The notes under the pieces are model-generated. The model searched no databases. It worked only from the letters and a program-made list of their open reading frames with translations, and had not been told where the DNA came from. Source: Clostridia bacterium (lineage in GTDB: Bacteria > Bacillota > Clostridia > Oscillospirales > Oscillospiraceae). From it: a stretch of 64,000 nt of DNA. Positions 49,433 to 59,151 of this stretch are shown piece after piece. The position numbers were made by a program, and so were the translations under genes. Within the stretch, counting starts at the first letter, position 1; the number at the start of each line of letters is the position of its first letter. Location: the NCBI GenBank assembly GCA_009929315.1, contig SAAS01000001.1, forward strand, positions 186,001 through 250,000, read 5' to 3'.

Positions 49433-50992
49433 ATGAGACACTTTAGGAAAGCCCTTGCCATTATTTTGGCAACCCTTATGCTGTCTGCTGCACTGAGCGC
49501 ATGCTCCGGCGGCAAGGAAGCACAAGGCTCAGAGCAGCCCGCCTCAGATTCAGCACAACCCTCCCTGTCGCCGGTTATGGGCGGCGACCTCACAGTCGGT
49601 ATAGCGCAGGACCTAGACGACACTCTCGACCCGCACTCAATGGTTTCCGCCGGCACAAGAGAAGTCCTTTTCAATGTTTACGAAGGACTTGTTAAGCCCG
49701 ACACAAAAGGAAACCTAATTCCGGCAGTAGCCAGCGAATACAGTATTTCAGACACGGGTGACACTTTTACATTTACACTTCGCGACGGCGTGAAGTTCCA
49801 CAACGGCAATTTAGTTACCGTTAAGGACGTCGTTTATTCTATAAAACGAGCAGCAGGGCTCGATACGGGTACTCCGCTTATACCCGGCATGGAGGAAGTC
49901 AAATCTGTCGAGGCTCCTGATGACAAAACTGTTGTTGTGACTCTTAAGGGACCGAACATTGAGTTTTTGGCGCTTCTTACCGCTGCGATTATTCCCGACG
50001 GCAACGATCCCGCGACCGAAGTTATCGGCACGGGTCCCTTCAAGTATGTTTCCCGCTCACCGCAGGAAAACATTATTCTCGAAAAGTTCAGCGATTACTG
50101 GGGAACTCCGGCCTATGTTGATACAGTAACCTATAAAATCATTGACAATGCCGAAACGCTTGTAATGTCGCTTAAAAGCGGCGTGCTTGATCTGGTTTCC
50201 CATCTTACCAGTGCACAGGTTAATGAGCTTGGCGACGGCTTCACGGTGCTTGAGGGCACGATGAACCTTGTTCAGGCTGTTTATCTCAATAACGGTGTCG
50301 AGCCCTTCAACAACATCAAGGTTCGTCAGGCACTGAGCTACGCTCTCGACCGCCAGCTGGTTATGGATTACCTTGCCGACGGCAGAGGCGCGGCGGTAGG
50401 CAGCAGCATGTACCCTGCTTTTGCTAAATACTTCCGTCCGGAACTTGTTGACTATTACAGCTACGACGTGGAAAAGGCAAAGCAGCTTTTATCCGACGCC
50501 GGCTATCCCGACGGTTTTGATATGACTATTACTGTTCCCTCAAACTATCAGCCCCATGTTGACACAGCGGAAGTAATTGCCGAGGAACTTAAAGCGGTCG
50601 GGGTCAACGTCAATATAGAGCTTGTCGACTGGGAAACCTGGCTCAACAGGGTCTATCTGGGACGTGACTATCAGTCGACCATTATAGGCGTTGATGCCTC
50701 CATGATGACGGCGAGAGCCATGCTTGAGCGCTTTACCTCCGATTCAGCTTCAAACTTCACGAATTTCAGCGACCCCGAGTATGACAGCACCTTCAAGCAG
50801 GCAATTGCCTGCACGGATGATGCTCAGCAGGTTGAGCTTTACGGCAAGCTGCAGACCATACTCACCGAGGACGCGGCTAACCTTTATATTCAGGATATGT
50901 GCGACCTCGTGGCTATGGGCAACGGACTCCAAGGCTATGAGTTCTATCCCATCTACGTTATGGACCTGTCGAAGGTTTATTTCACAAAATAA
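49433..50992 (+). CDS. Peptide ABC transporter substrate-binding lipoprotein (SBP_bac_5)
   Basis: The 519-residue protein has a signal peptide with lipobox SAC (C24), a Ser/Glu-rich linker, and the SBP_bac_5 domain: VGIAQDLDDTLDPHSM, LRDGVKFHNGN and YALDRQLVMDY. It binds oligopeptide/dipeptide or a related ligand outside the membrane and delivers it to the permeases at 51159 and 52207. AAGGAG ribosome site. First gene of a five-gene transporter unit. Confidence 0.9.
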   Translation: MRHFRKALAIILATLMLSAALSACSGGKEAQGSEQPASDSAQPSLSPVMGGDLTVGIAQDLDDTLDPHSMVSAGTREVLFNVYEGLVKPDTKGNLIPAVASEYSISDTGDTFTFTLRDGVKFHNGNLVTVKDVVYSIKRAAGLDTGTPLIPGMEEVKSVEAPDDKTVVVTLKGPNIEFLALLTAAIIPDGNDPATEVIGTGPFKYVSRSPQENIILEKFSDYWGTPAYVDTVTYKIIDNAETLVMSLKSGVLDLVSHLTSAQVNELGDGFTVLEGTMNLVQAVYLNNGVEPFNNIKVRQALSYALDRQLVMDYLADGRGAAVGSSMYPAFAKYFRPELVDYYSYDVEKAKQLLSDAGYPDGFDMTITVPSNYQPHVDTAEVIAEELKAVGVNVNIELVDWETWLNRVYLGRDYQSTIIGVDASMMTARAMLERFTSDSASNFTNFSDPEYDSTFKQAIACTDDAQQVELYGKLQTILTEDAANLYIQDMCDLVAMGNGLQGYEFYPIYVMDLSKVYFTK

Positions 50993-51022
50993 TCGGAGAA
51001 GACAAACTCTGAAAATTACTTG

Positions 51023-51064
51023 CAGGGCGGTCTTTTAATTTATTAGTTTCGAAAGACCGCCCTG
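51023..51064 (+). promoter_or_regulatory. Intercistronic stem-loop between binding protein and permease
   Basis: CAGGGCGGTCTTT and its complement, 13-bp arms around a 16-nt loop, without a following T-run. The position between the binding-protein gene and the first permease fits the familiar stabilising or partial-termination hairpin that makes the binding protein more abundant. Confidence 0.6.
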
Positions 51065-51158
51065 TACTTAAGTACACTTTTTGCTACGAAGCGTGTTGTT
51101 TTTAGTCGATAGCAGCAGCTGTCTATCTTCGTTTTTAGTCCGAAAGGAGGGGGGATAT

Positions 51159-52100
51159 ATGAAATACATTTTAAAAAAAATCGGTATTTTTCTTCTCACG
51201 CTCCTCGGAATTTCAGTACTTGTATTTTTCGCGTTTCAGGTTATTCCCGGCGACCCGACCACAAGAATGCTGGGAACTACCGCGACACCCGAAAAAATAG
51301 CGGCGCTCCGTGAGCAGCTTGGACTGAATGATCCTGCAATCATTCGGTATTTTCGCTGGCTTACCGACTTCCTGAAGGGCGATTTCGGCACCTCATACAG
51401 CTACAATATGCCCGTCAGCAAACTAATTTCCGGCAAAATTGCAATCACAGCGGCGCTAAGCGGTATGTCATTTGCGATGGTGCTTGTCATGTCTATTCCA
51501 ATCGGAATACTCAGGGCGCGTTTTGCTCACAGCATACCGGACCGAATTTCGATGATATTTAATCAGCTAATAATGTCAGTGCCGCCTTTTTTCATCGGTA
51601 TCATTTTCACATACGTTTTTGGACTTGTGCTAAAGCTCTTTACTCCGGGCGATTTTATTCCGCACTCGGAAAGCGCCTCCGGATTTTGGGGCTATCTTGT
51701 TTTTCCGGCACTTGCAATTGCCCTACCGAAAAGCGCCATGGTTGTTAAGCTTCTTCGCAGCAGCATGGTTCGCGAGATGTCCGAGGACTATGTGCGAACG
51801 GCTTACAGCCGCGGAAACAGCCGATGGCAGGTGCTGCGCCGCCATGTTATGCGAAACGCGATTATTCCGGTGGTAACCTTTCTCGCGGTTACACTGGTGG
51901 ACATTATCGCGGGAAGTATTATTATTGAACAGGTGTTCGCAATTCCGGGCATAGGAAGACTGCTGCTTTCCTCGATTATAGGACGTGATTTGCCCGTAGT
52001 GCAGACAATAATAACGATAATTTCGATAGCCGTTATTTCCGTCAATTATATTGCGGACATATCCTATAAGTATATTGACCCCAGAATAAGATTTCGCTAA
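51159..52100 (+). CDS. Peptide ABC transporter permease (DppB type)
   Basis: ATG 51159 has AAAGGAGG nearby; the upstream frame to 51081 is not used. The 313 residues have about six membrane spans and the EAA-loop (EDYVRTAYSRGNSRWQVLRR near 209-228). BPD_transp_1 family with the DppB N-terminal signature (IPGDPTTRMLG). It pairs with the DppC-like protein at 52207. Confidence 0.9.
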   Translation: MKYILKKIGIFLLTLLGISVLVFFAFQVIPGDPTTRMLGTTATPEKIAALREQLGLNDPAIIRYFRWLTDFLKGDFGTSYSYNMPVSKLISGKIAITAALSGMSFAMVLVMSIPIGILRARFAHSIPDRISMIFNQLIMSVPPFFIGIIFTYVFGLVLKLFTPGDFIPHSESASGFWGYLVFPALAIALPKSAMVVKLLRSSMVREMSEDYVRTAYSRGNSRWQVLRRHVMRNAIIPVVTFLAVTLVDIIAGSIIIEQVFAIPGIGRLLLSSIIGRDLPVVQTIITIISIAVISVNYIADISYKYIDPRIRFR

Positions 52101-52206
52101 ATTATTTAAAAATTTTTAACCTCTTGTGCACTTATGGGAGTATAATTGAATCCTTAGGAAGAAGTTTGTTAATATATTGGCAGCGGTTACAATCCGGAGG
52201 AGCGCC

Positions 52207-53049
52207 TTGAGAAAAAGACCAAATTACAACTTAATATTTGGCTGTTCCTTAACGGCGATAACAGTTTCTGCCATTATTTTGGGCTTCTTCTGGACACCGT
52301 TTGACCCCGATGCTATGTCACCGGCGGAAAAAAGTATCGGACCATGCTTAGAGCATCTTCTCGGCACGGACAATTTCGGGCGTGATATACTAAGTCGAGT
52401 CATGGAAGGCGCGGGAACAACCCTTTCGATTGCGTTTTTCGCGGTTTCCATCGGCGCCACCTTCGGAACAATAATCGGAGGGCTGACAGGTTATCTCGGA
52501 GGAGTTGTCGACGAAATTGTGATGAGGATTAACGATGCGGTGACGGCATTTCCGAGTGTTTTGCTTGCGCTGGTCGTGGTAAGCATAACCGGAACGGGAC
52601 GAACAATTATCATCTTCGTGTTGGGAATACTTTTTATTCCGAGTTTTGCGCGGGTTGTGCGTTCGGAATTTGCCAAGCAAAGGCAAATGGATTATGTTAG
52701 AAACGCAAGGCTAATGGGCGTTCGGCACACGAGAATTATGTTTGTGCACATTCTTCCGAACATCGCGCCCGTTCTTTTAAGCAGCGTTGCAATCGGCTTT
52801 AACAACGCAGTGCTTGCCGAGGCGAGCATGAGTTATTTAAACCTCGGCGTTCAGCCGACGGAGAGCGCAAGCCTCGGAAGAATGCTGCTCGACTCACAGT
52901 CGTATCTGTTTTCGGCTCCTTGGCAGGCTCTGTCCGCGGGCTGCGCAATTTCAATACTAATACTGGGCTTTGCCCTTATTTCGGAAGGGCTTGGCTATCG
53001 CCAGATGTGGCGGCCGACTTCAAAAAGGAGGCGTAAAGTAAGTGCTTGA
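52207..53049 (+). CDS. Peptide ABC transporter permease (DppC type, TTG start)
   Basis: TTG 52207 is chosen because GGAGG lies 6 nt upstream; an upstream TTG at 52177 lacks a ribosome site. The 280 residues have about six spans and the signature LGTDNFGRDILSRVMEG (about 52-68) and EAA loop MDYVRNARLMGVRHTRIM. The gap of 106 bp after the DppB-type gene contains a TATAAT (52140-52145), perhaps an internal promoter. It overlaps the following ATPase by 8 nt. Confidence 0.9.
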   Translation: MRKRPNYNLIFGCSLTAITVSAIILGFFWTPFDPDAMSPAEKSIGPCLEHLLGTDNFGRDILSRVMEGAGTTLSIAFFAVSIGATFGTIIGGLTGYLGGVVDEIVMRINDAVTAFPSVLLALVVVSITGTGRTIIIFVLGILFIPSFARVVRSEFAKQRQMDYVRNARLMGVRHTRIMFVHILPNIAPVLLSSVAIGFNNAVLAEASMSYLNLGVQPTESASLGRMLLDSQSYLFSAPWQALSAGCAISILILGFALISEGLGYRQMWRPTSKRRRKVSA

Positions 53050-53830
53050 GATAAAAAATCTGACTGTAACCTTTAATGACGGACGGGCGGGAACAGCTGT
53101 TCGCGGAATAGACCTCCACATGGAAGCGGGAGATACACTCGGGCTTGTAGGTGAATCGGGCTCCGGTAAAACAGTTACCGCCCATACAATCGCCGGTCTT
53201 ATCGAGCGCGATTATGCCACCGTCAGCGGCGAGATAATATTTGACGGACGTGACCTGCTTAAATGTACCGTGGATGAAATGCGGCTGCTTCAGGGCAAGG
53301 ATATAGGCGTAATTTTTCAGGAGCCGATGACGAGCCTTGACCCGCTTATGAAAATCGGACTTCAAATCGAGGAAACGGTTAAGCTCCACTGCAAATTCAC
53401 CGCCGAGGAAAGACGCAATATGGCTCTTGAGGTGATGAAGCTTGTGGGACTTCCGAATCCGGATTTAACGTATAAAAAATACCCTCACCAGCTCTCCGGC
53501 GGACAGCGGCAAAGGGCTATGATAGCAGCGGCCTTTATAACTCACCCGAAGCTTCTGATTCTGGACGAGCCGACAACGGCGCTTGACGTTACTGTTCAGG
53601 CACAGATTATCGACCTTCTCAAACGCCTTAACGAAAAATGCGGCGTGAGCCTTCTTTTTATCTCCCACGATTTGCGCGTTATTAAACGCGTGTGCAAAAA
53701 GGTTGCCGTTATGTATAACGGGGAAATAGTTGAAATGGGCGACACTGAGCAGATTTTCAACGACCCGCAGCACGAATACACAAAAGAGCTTGTCGCCGCC
53801 GTTTCCGCGAGGAGAAAAGTCGATGCCTGA
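53042..53830 (+). CDS. Peptide ABC transporter ATPase (DppD type, GTG start)
   Basis: GTG 53042 after AAAAGGAGG. The 262 residues have Walker A GESGSGKT (37-44), signature LSGGQRQR (near 153-160), Walker [13 protein letters not shown]. OppD/DppD-like C-terminal part present but short. Overlaps the DppC-type gene by 8 nt and the next ATPase by 8 nt, so the genes are translationally coupled. Forms a heterodimer with the protein at 53823. Confidence 0.9.
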   Translation: MLEIKNLTVTFNDGRAGTAVRGIDLHMEAGDTLGLVGESGSGKTVTAHTIAGLIERDYATVSGEIIFDGRDLLKCTVDEMRLLQGKDIGVIFQEPMTSLDPLMKIGLQIEETVKLHCKFTAEERRNMALEVMKLVGLPNPDLTYKKYPHQLSGGQRQRAMIAAAFITHPKLLILDEPTTALDVTVQAQIIDLLKRLNEKCGVSLLFISHDLRVIKRVCKKVAVMYNGEIVEMGDTEQIFNDPQHEYTKELVAAVSARRKVDA

Positions 53831-54557
53831 CAATGTTTTGGAAGTTAAAAACCTTAATGCCAACTACATTACCCACGGATTTTTAGGCAAGAGTACCATT
53901 AAACAGGTGCTATTTGACATCAACTTCAACGTCAGTCAGGGCGAGATTCTGGGACTTGTAGGTGAATCCGGCTGCGGCAAATCGACGCTTTCAAAGACGA
54001 TTTTGGGACTTCACACCGATTATACGGGAGAGATTATCCATTACACGCAGAGACCGCAAATGGTTTTTCAGGATCCGAAAGGCTCGCTGAATCCGGCAAA
54101 AACTATCGAATGGATTGTTGAGGAACCGCTTCGCGCTTATGGAAAGTATGGAAAAGAAGAGCGCAAAGAACGTGTTATGGAAATGCTCAAGAGGGTTGGA
54201 CTGGGGCACGAATATGCAGACAGAAAACCTCGGGAGCTCTCCGGCGGACAGCGGCAGCGAGTCGGAATCGCGGTTGCACTGATTCAAAGACCGAAGTTTA
54301 TCATTGCCGACGAACCCGTTTCGGCGCTTGACGTTACCATTCAGGCACAGATTCTGGAGCTTCTGTTAGAGCTGCGGCACGAATTTGATTTAAGCTATCT
54401 CTTCATTTCACATGACCTTAACGTAATCCGTCAGATGAGCGACCGTGTTATAATAATGCATGAGGGGCACTTCATCGAAAGAGGAACACCGGAAGAGGTC
54501 TTTAACAGTCCAAAAACGGAATATTCAAAAAAGCTGATTGCAGCTTCACTAATTTAA
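53823..54557 (+). CDS. Peptide ABC transporter ATPase (DppF type)
   Basis: ATG 53823 overlaps the end of the DppD-type gene by 8 nt; a longer frame from 53730 is a shadow. The 244 residues have Walker [10 protein letters not shown] (about 46-54), signature LSGGQRQR (near 139-146), Walker [12 protein letters not shown]. DppF/OppF type. Last gene of the unit; a strong terminator follows. Confidence 0.9.
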   Translation: MPDNVLEVKNLNANYITHGFLGKSTIKQVLFDINFNVSQGEILGLVGESGCGKSTLSKTILGLHTDYTGEIIHYTQRPQMVFQDPKGSLNPAKTIEWIVEEPLRAYGKYGKEERKERVMEMLKRVGLGHEYADRKPRELSGGQRQRVGIAVALIQRPKFIIADEPVSALDVTIQAQILELLLELRHEFDLSYLFISHDLNVIRQMSDRVIIMHEGHFIERGTPEEVFNSPKTEYSKKLIAASLI

Positions 54558-54600
54558 AAAAGCTTCGGACCTAAGTTGTTAGGTCCGAAGCTTTTTTATT
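54556..54600. terminator. Terminator of peptide transporter (bidirectional)
   Basis: AAAAAAGCTTCGGACCTAA and its complement give a 19-bp stem with a GTTG loop, then T6 on the plus strand. Also serves the convergent DtxR/MntR-like gene (stop at 54608). Confidence 0.9.
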
Positions 54601-54607
54601 TAAGCCG

Positions 54608-54997
54608 CTAAATATTACTGCAACCCTTGTCCTGTGACCAATTAGAAAAACGGCACATCGCCTCAAAGCTCTTATCGCTTAAGTCGTGCTCAATTTTACA
54701 GGCGTCCTCACGGGCTGTTGCCTCATCAATTCCTATTGAAACGAGGAAATCAGTCAGCATTTTGTGGCGATTATACATACGAAAGGCAATGTCATAGCCA
54801 AGGGGCGTAAGAGTAATGTGCCCGTCGTGATCCATAGTGATATAGCCGTTTTCGCGCAAACGCTTGGTAGCATAGCTGACGCTCGGCTTTGTAACGCAAA
54901 GCTCGGCCGCAATGTCGATTGAGCGGACAAAGCCCTTTTTTTCCTGAAGCATGAGAATCATCTCCAGATAATCCTCGCTGGATTTTTGAATTTTCAT
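54608..54997 (-). CDS. DtxR/MntR-family metal-dependent regulator
   Basis: ATG 54997 has GGGGGG upstream; the 28-codon extension is not used. The 129-residue protein is short for DtxR (lacks the SH3-like domain), closer to MntR. The winged helix (FVRSIDIAAELCVTKPSVSYATKRL) and dimerisation region (REDACKIEHDLSDKSFEAMC) are clear. It probably represses metal uptake when Mn or Fe is bound. The nearby 5' end of nadE suggests a shared transcript, though no metal transporter is present. Confidence 0.85.
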   Translation of the reverse strand: MKIQKSSEDYLEMILMLQEKKGFVRSIDIAAELCVTKPSVSYATKRLRENGYITMDHDGHITLTPLGYDIAFRMYNRHKMLTDFLVSIGIDEATAREDACKIEHDLSDKSFEAMCRFSNWSQDKGCSNI

Positions 54998-55077
54998 TTG
55001 AGCCCCCCGACTTCTTAATGACTGTATGTTATCACTGTCAAAACAAATTATCAAGGAAAAAGGCAAGCAAGCTAAAC

Positions 55078-56985
55078 TCAAAGATTGTCAAGCTGACTGA
55101 GCCATAAGGCGCACACCGCGTCCGAGGGCATTTTTAAGTCACCTCGAGGGCTGAGAGAAAGCGTTCCGACTTTGGGGCCGTCAGGCAGGCAGTTACGCTT
55201 GAACTGCTGCGAAAAGAAGCGGCTGATAAACACACGGAGCCACTTCACGATGATTTCGTGCTCATAAATGCCCTCAAAAGCGCGCTGCGCGAGACGAAGT
55301 ACCTTTTTCGGTTCACAGCCACGGCGAATCATGTGGTAAAGGAAGAAATCGTGAAGCTCATAAGGACCGACAAGCTCCTCGGTTTTCTGGCTTATATCGC
55401 CGTTTTCTGCGGGCAGAAGCTCGGGAGAAACGGGAGTCTCCAAAATGTCCTGCAAAACGGCGGCAAGCTCCTTCGTTTCCGCGGTATCCGCGCAATAAGC
55501 GACCAGATAGCGCACCAAAGTTTTCGGAATCCCGCAGTTAACGCCGTAATTGGAGATGTGATCGCCGCTGAAGGTGGCCCAGCCGAGCGCAAGCTCGGAC
55601 ATATCGCCCGTGCCGACAACCAGGCCGCCGTAGCCGTTTGAGATATCCATAAGAATCTGCGTGCGCTCGCGCGCCTGCGAGTTTTCAAAAACGACGGAAA
55701 GCTCCTTTTCGTCGTGACCGATGTCAGCAAAATGCTGCCTAACCGCGGCGGTGATGTCTATTGTTCTGCGCGTCGCGTGAAGCTCATCCGCAAGAATCTC
55801 GGAATTGCCCTTAGTGCGCTCGGTTGTCCCGAAGCAGGGCATACTGACGGCGACAATGCTCTCACGGGGGAGACTCAGCATGTCCACAGCTCTTGCGGCG
55901 ATGAGCATTGCAAGTGTGGAGTCCAGTCCGCCCGAAATACCGATTACAAGACTTCTTGCGCCAGTGTGCTGCATGCGCTTGTTTAGTCCCAGTGTCGCGA
56001 TACGGAAAATCTCCTCGCAGCGCAACAGACGCTCTGCGGGATCCTGCGGAACGAAAGGAGAGGACGATACTTTGCGGGTCAGCGCTGTGGTTTCGCAGGC
56101 AAGAGAGAAATCGATACTTAAAAAGCTGTCATCCTTTACAGGGCGGAAACTGCTTATTCTCATGCGTTCATAGCAAAGATAGCGCATGTCAAGCTCTGTA
56201 ACGACAAGACCCGTTTCAAAACGGCTTTCCTTAAGAAGCGTGCCGTTCTCGGCTATCAGATTGTGCCCCGCAAACACAAGGTCAGTTGTGCTTTCGCCAT
56301 CGCCCGCGTCCGCATATACATATCCGCATATAAGTCTGCCCGACTGCCCCGTGACCAGAGCGCGGCGGTAAGCGTCCTTTGAGGCAATTTCATCGCTTGC
56401 CGAAAGATTGATAATGAGGGTTGCCCCGGCCTGTGCCAAAGCGCAGGAGGGAGGCACAGGCGCCCACAAATCCTCGCAGATTTCAACACCCACACACAGC
56501 TCGGGCATGGAAGTGCACCTGAAAAGCACATTTGAACCGAAATATGTTTCACGACCCGCAAAGCTCATTGGTTCAATCTTCGCCTCACCCTCAACAAACC
56601 AGCGCTTTTCGTAAAACTCGCCGTAATTCGGAAGATACATCTTGGGTACGAGCGCAAGAAGCTCACCACGGCAGCAAACTGCGGCGCAGTTGTAGAGCTT
56701 GCCGCCGTATATTACGGGAAGCCCCACGGTGAAAAGCATATCCTTGTCGGCGCTGGAGGCAAGAATGTGCGAAAGAGCGTCCTCGGCACCGAGGGTCAGA
56801 GCGCGCTGAAGGAAAAGGTCGCTGCAGGTGTAGCCCGTGACGCACATTTCGGGCAGCGCAAGAATCTTAACGCCCTGAAGCTCCGCGCTGTCAATGATCT
56901 TTAAAATTGAGGCTGCGTTGTACTCGCAGTCGGCAACGCGAATTTCGGGCGTTCCGGCAGCGACTTTAATAAAACCGTCTTTCAT
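55078..56985 (-). CDS. nadE: Glutamine-dependent NAD(+) synthetase
   Basis: The 635-residue two-domain enzyme has an N-terminal nitrilase/glutaminase with LALPEMCVTGYTCSD (about 41-55) and VGVEICEDLWAP (catalytic Cys in this block), and a C-terminal NAD synthase with the P-loop VIGISGGLDSTLA (about 345-357). It makes NAD from deamido-NAD, ATP and glutamine. GGAGG precedes the ATG. The upstream neighbour is a small membrane protein gene (57011). Confidence 0.95.
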   Translation of the reverse strand: MKDGFIKVAAGTPEIRVADCEYNAASILKIIDSAELQGVKILALPEMCVTGYTCSDLFLQRALTLGAEDALSHILASSADKDMLFTVGLPVIYGGKLYNCAAVCCRGELLALVPKMYLPNYGEFYEKRWFVEGEAKIEPMSFAGRETYFGSNVLFRCTSMPELCVGVEICEDLWAPVPPSCALAQAGATLIINLSASDEIASKDAYRRALVTGQSGRLICGYVYADAGDGESTTDLVFAGHNLIAENGTLLKESRFETGLVVTELDMRYLCYERMRISSFRPVKDDSFLSIDFSLACETTALTRKVSSSPFVPQDPAERLLRCEEIFRIATLGLNKRMQHTGARSLVIGISGGLDSTLAMLIAARAVDMLSLPRESIVAVSMPCFGTTERTKGNSEILADELHATRRTIDITAAVRQHFADIGHDEKELSVVFENSQARERTQILMDISNGYGGLVVGTGDMSELALGWATFSGDHISNYGVNCGIPKTLVRYLVAYCADTAETKELAAVLQDILETPVSPELLPAENGDISQKTEELVGPYELHDFFLYHMIRRGCEPKKVLRLAQRAFEGIYEHEIIVKWLRVFISRFFSQQFKRNCLPDGPKVGTLSLSPRGDLKMPSDAVCALWLSQLDNL

Positions 56986-57010
56986 TTTGACCTCCTGTGT
57001 TCAGGAAAGT

Positions 57011-57364
57011 TTAGCTTTCGCGGTTTTCAAATTCAAAAAGGCTCTCATCGTAATAGCGAGTAAGGGCGCTGCGGCAGACTTCAAGTTTGTCGCCGTCCGT
57101 AATAACGACAAGCTTACCGTCCTTAAGCGTACAGCTTTCCTCGCCCTCAAGCTTTGGGAAAACATTTGTCTCAAGCTCCGTTTTCAGCTCGGAGAGCGTG
57201 GTTTCGCTCTGCGCGTAATAGCTTGAAGTTTGCGGCGGCGTGTAACCCGCCAGCGGATTCGGTTTTGCCGTGAAGCAGTAAATCAGAAACAGCACGAAGA
57301 GCAGAAGAAAGAAAGCACTGCCGAGCGGACCTATTTTTTTCGCGAAATCCTGACCAGCCGACAT
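57011..57364 (-). CDS. Small single-span membrane protein, unknown
   Basis: 117 residues with one N-terminal membrane span (about 12-34: PLGSAFFLLLFVLFLIYCFTA) and a soluble domain of about 75 residues outside, rich in charged residues (LKTELETNVFPKL ...). No motif recognised. GGAGG site. It lies between glyS (60 bp upstream) and nadE (25 bp downstream), same direction, probably one transcript. Confidence 0.7.
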   Translation of the reverse strand: MSAGQDFAKKIGPLGSAFFLLLFVLFLIYCFTAKPNPLAGYTPPQTSSYYAQSETTLSELKTELETNVFPKLEGEESCTLKDGKLVVITDGDKLEVCRSALTRYYDESLFEFENRES

Positions 57365-57424
57365 ATTTGCCTCCTTCTGCCTAAATAAACGGTGTTTGCG
57401 CGGCTTAATGACCGCGCAAATCCG

Positions 57425-58825
57425 CTAAAACTCTAAACGCTTAGAAATGTAATCGGCAAGCTCGCTGATTTTAATGCGCTCCTGCGTCATCGTGTCGCGC
57501 TCACGCACCGTTACGCAGCCGTCTTCAAGACTGTCAAAATCGTAGGTGACACAGAAAGGTGTGCCGACCTCATCCTGACGGCGATAGCGCTTGCCGATAG
57601 AGCCGGATTCGTCATACTCGACCATAAAGTGTTTCTGAAGGGAGCGGTAAAGCTCCTCGGCAGGCTCGCCCAGCTTCTTTGAAAGTGGAAGAACCGCGCA
57701 CTTAATGGGAGCCAGCGCGGGGTGTAGGTGCAAAACAACGCGCATATCCTCCTTTTCGGCGTCAACAATTTCCTCGTCATAGGCGTCGACGAGCGCGGTG
57801 AGAAAAATGCGGTCAACTCCGACAGCGGGCTCAACGCAATAGGGGACGAAGTGCTCGCCCGATTCCTGGTCGAAATAGCTAAGCTCCTCGCCTGAAGCCT
57901 TTGAGTGCGCCTTGAGGTCAAAATCGGTGCGGGAGGCAACGCCCCAAAGCTCGCCCCAGCCGAAGGGGAAGAGATATTCGATGTCGGTCGTGGCATTGGA
58001 GTAGTGAGAGAGCTTTTCCTTCTCGTGGTCGCGCATACGAAGGTTTTCCTCGCGGATTCCCAGCGAGAGCAGCCAGTTTTTGCAGAAGGAACGCCAGTAG
58101 TCAAACCACTCAAGCTCTGAGCCGGGTCTGCAGAAAAACTCCAGCTCCATCTGCTCAAACTCGCGGATACGGAAAATAAAGTTACCCGGGGTTATTTCGT
58201 TGCGGAAGCTCTTCCCCGTCTGAGCAATGCCGAAGGGCAGCTTGCGGCGGGTTGTGCGCTGGACGTTTTTGAAGTTTACGAACATCCCCTGTGCCGTTTC
58301 GGGGCGCAGATACAGCTCGGTGCTGGAATCCTCCGTAACGCCGAGATGGGTTTTGAACATCATATTAAACTTGCGGATATCGGTAAAGTTGCTCTTGCCG
58401 CAGCCGGGGCAGGGAATCTGCTTTTCACGGATGTAGGCGATAAGCTCCTCGTTCGGAAGTCCGTCGGCAAACATGTCTATGCCGTGCTCCTTGTTATAGC
58501 CCTCGATGAGATGGTCGGCGCGGTGGCGCATTTTGCACTCCTTGCAGTCGATAAGGGGATCATTGAAGTTGACAACGTGACCGGAGGCAACCCATACCTG
58601 CGGATTCATGAGAATCGCCGCGTCGATACCGACATTATAGGGGTTTTCCTGCACGAATTTTCTCCACCAGGCACGCTTGATGTTGTTTTTCAGCTCCACG
58701 CCGAGGGGGCCGTAATCCCATGCGTTTGCAAGTCCGCCGTAAATTTCGCTTCCGGCATAGACTATGCCGCGATTCTTACAGAGGGCTACGATCTTGTCCA
58801 TGGTTTTTTCCGTGTTATTAAGCAT
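57425..58825 (-). CDS. glyS: Glycyl-tRNA synthetase, single chain
   Basis: ATG 58825 gives 466 residues, typical for the class II homodimeric form; a longer frame is not used. [19 protein letters not shown] opening ([18 protein letters not shown]), [15 protein letters not shown] (about 200-214) and an anticodon-binding C-terminal domain are visible. No T-box element is seen in the 70-bp gap to the DUF896 gene; only a CCCATGG ... CCATGGG palindrome (58846-58863). Confidence 0.95.
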   Translation of the reverse strand: MLNNTEKTMDKIVALCKNRGIVYAGSEIYGGLANAWDYGPLGVELKNNIKRAWWRKFVQENPYNVGIDAAILMNPQVWVASGHVVNFNDPLIDCKECKMRHRADHLIEGYNKEHGIDMFADGLPNEELIAYIREKQIPCPGCGKSNFTDIRKFNMMFKTHLGVTEDSSTELYLRPETAQGMFVNFKNVQRTTRRKLPFGIAQTGKSFRNEITPGNFIFRIREFEQMELEFFCRPGSELEWFDYWRSFCKNWLLSLGIREENLRMRDHEKEKLSHYSNATTDIEYLFPFGWGELWGVASRTDFDLKAHSKASGEELSYFDQESGEHFVPYCVEPAVGVDRIFLTALVDAYDEEIVDAEKEDMRVVLHLHPALAPIKCAVLPLSKKLGEPAEELYRSLQKHFMVEYDESGSIGKRYRRQDEVGTPFCVTYDFDSLEDGCVTVRERDTMTQERIKISELADYISKRLEF

Positions 58826-58845
58826 TCTTTCTTTTCTCCCTTGCC

Positions 58846-58863
58846 CATGGCTGGCAACCATGG
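58846..58863. promoter_or_regulatory. Palindrome before glyS
   Basis: CCCATGG and CCATGGG 7-bp arms with a short spacer, just upstream of the ribosome site of glyS. Could be a leader hairpin; could be chance. Confidence 0.3.
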
Positions 58864-58894
58864 GAAATTTATTCGTATGCGGAAATCCGCAACT

Positions 58895-59092
58895 TTACTT
58901 TGTCAATTTTCGCTTTTTTCCGGTTTCGTCAACAATATAAACCCTGTCAAGCGTCTGCTTTGTGCCTTTGCGCCACTCGGCAAGGTATTCCTCGCGGAGT
59001 ATCTGGCGCTCGGAGCATTCCTCCGATGTCAACTCGCGACATTTTGACAGCCGCGTAAGCTCGCTTATGCGATCAAGTTTGCACTGTTCCAT
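58895..59092 (-). CDS. DUF896 family protein
   Basis: The 65-residue protein (MEQCKLDRISELTRLSK start) has LTSEECSERQILREEYLAEWR near 21-41, matching the DUF896 (YnzC/YozD-like) helical hairpin family, small cytoplasmic proteins of unknown function. GGGAG site. Between glyS and the PFL gene, all minus strand. Confidence 0.85.
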   Translation of the reverse strand: MEQCKLDRISELTRLSKCRELTSEECSERQILREEYLAEWRKGTKQTLDRVYIVDETGKKRKLTK

Positions 59093-59151
59093 TTATTTCT
59101 CCCTTGTGACAGCTTCGTACAATTTCTGCGGCAGACAGCTTTGAAGACGGC

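Noticed and set aside
58826..58895. T-box leader for glyS
   Set aside because: The gap is only 70 bp with no T-box sequence or antiterminator; only a short palindrome is present.
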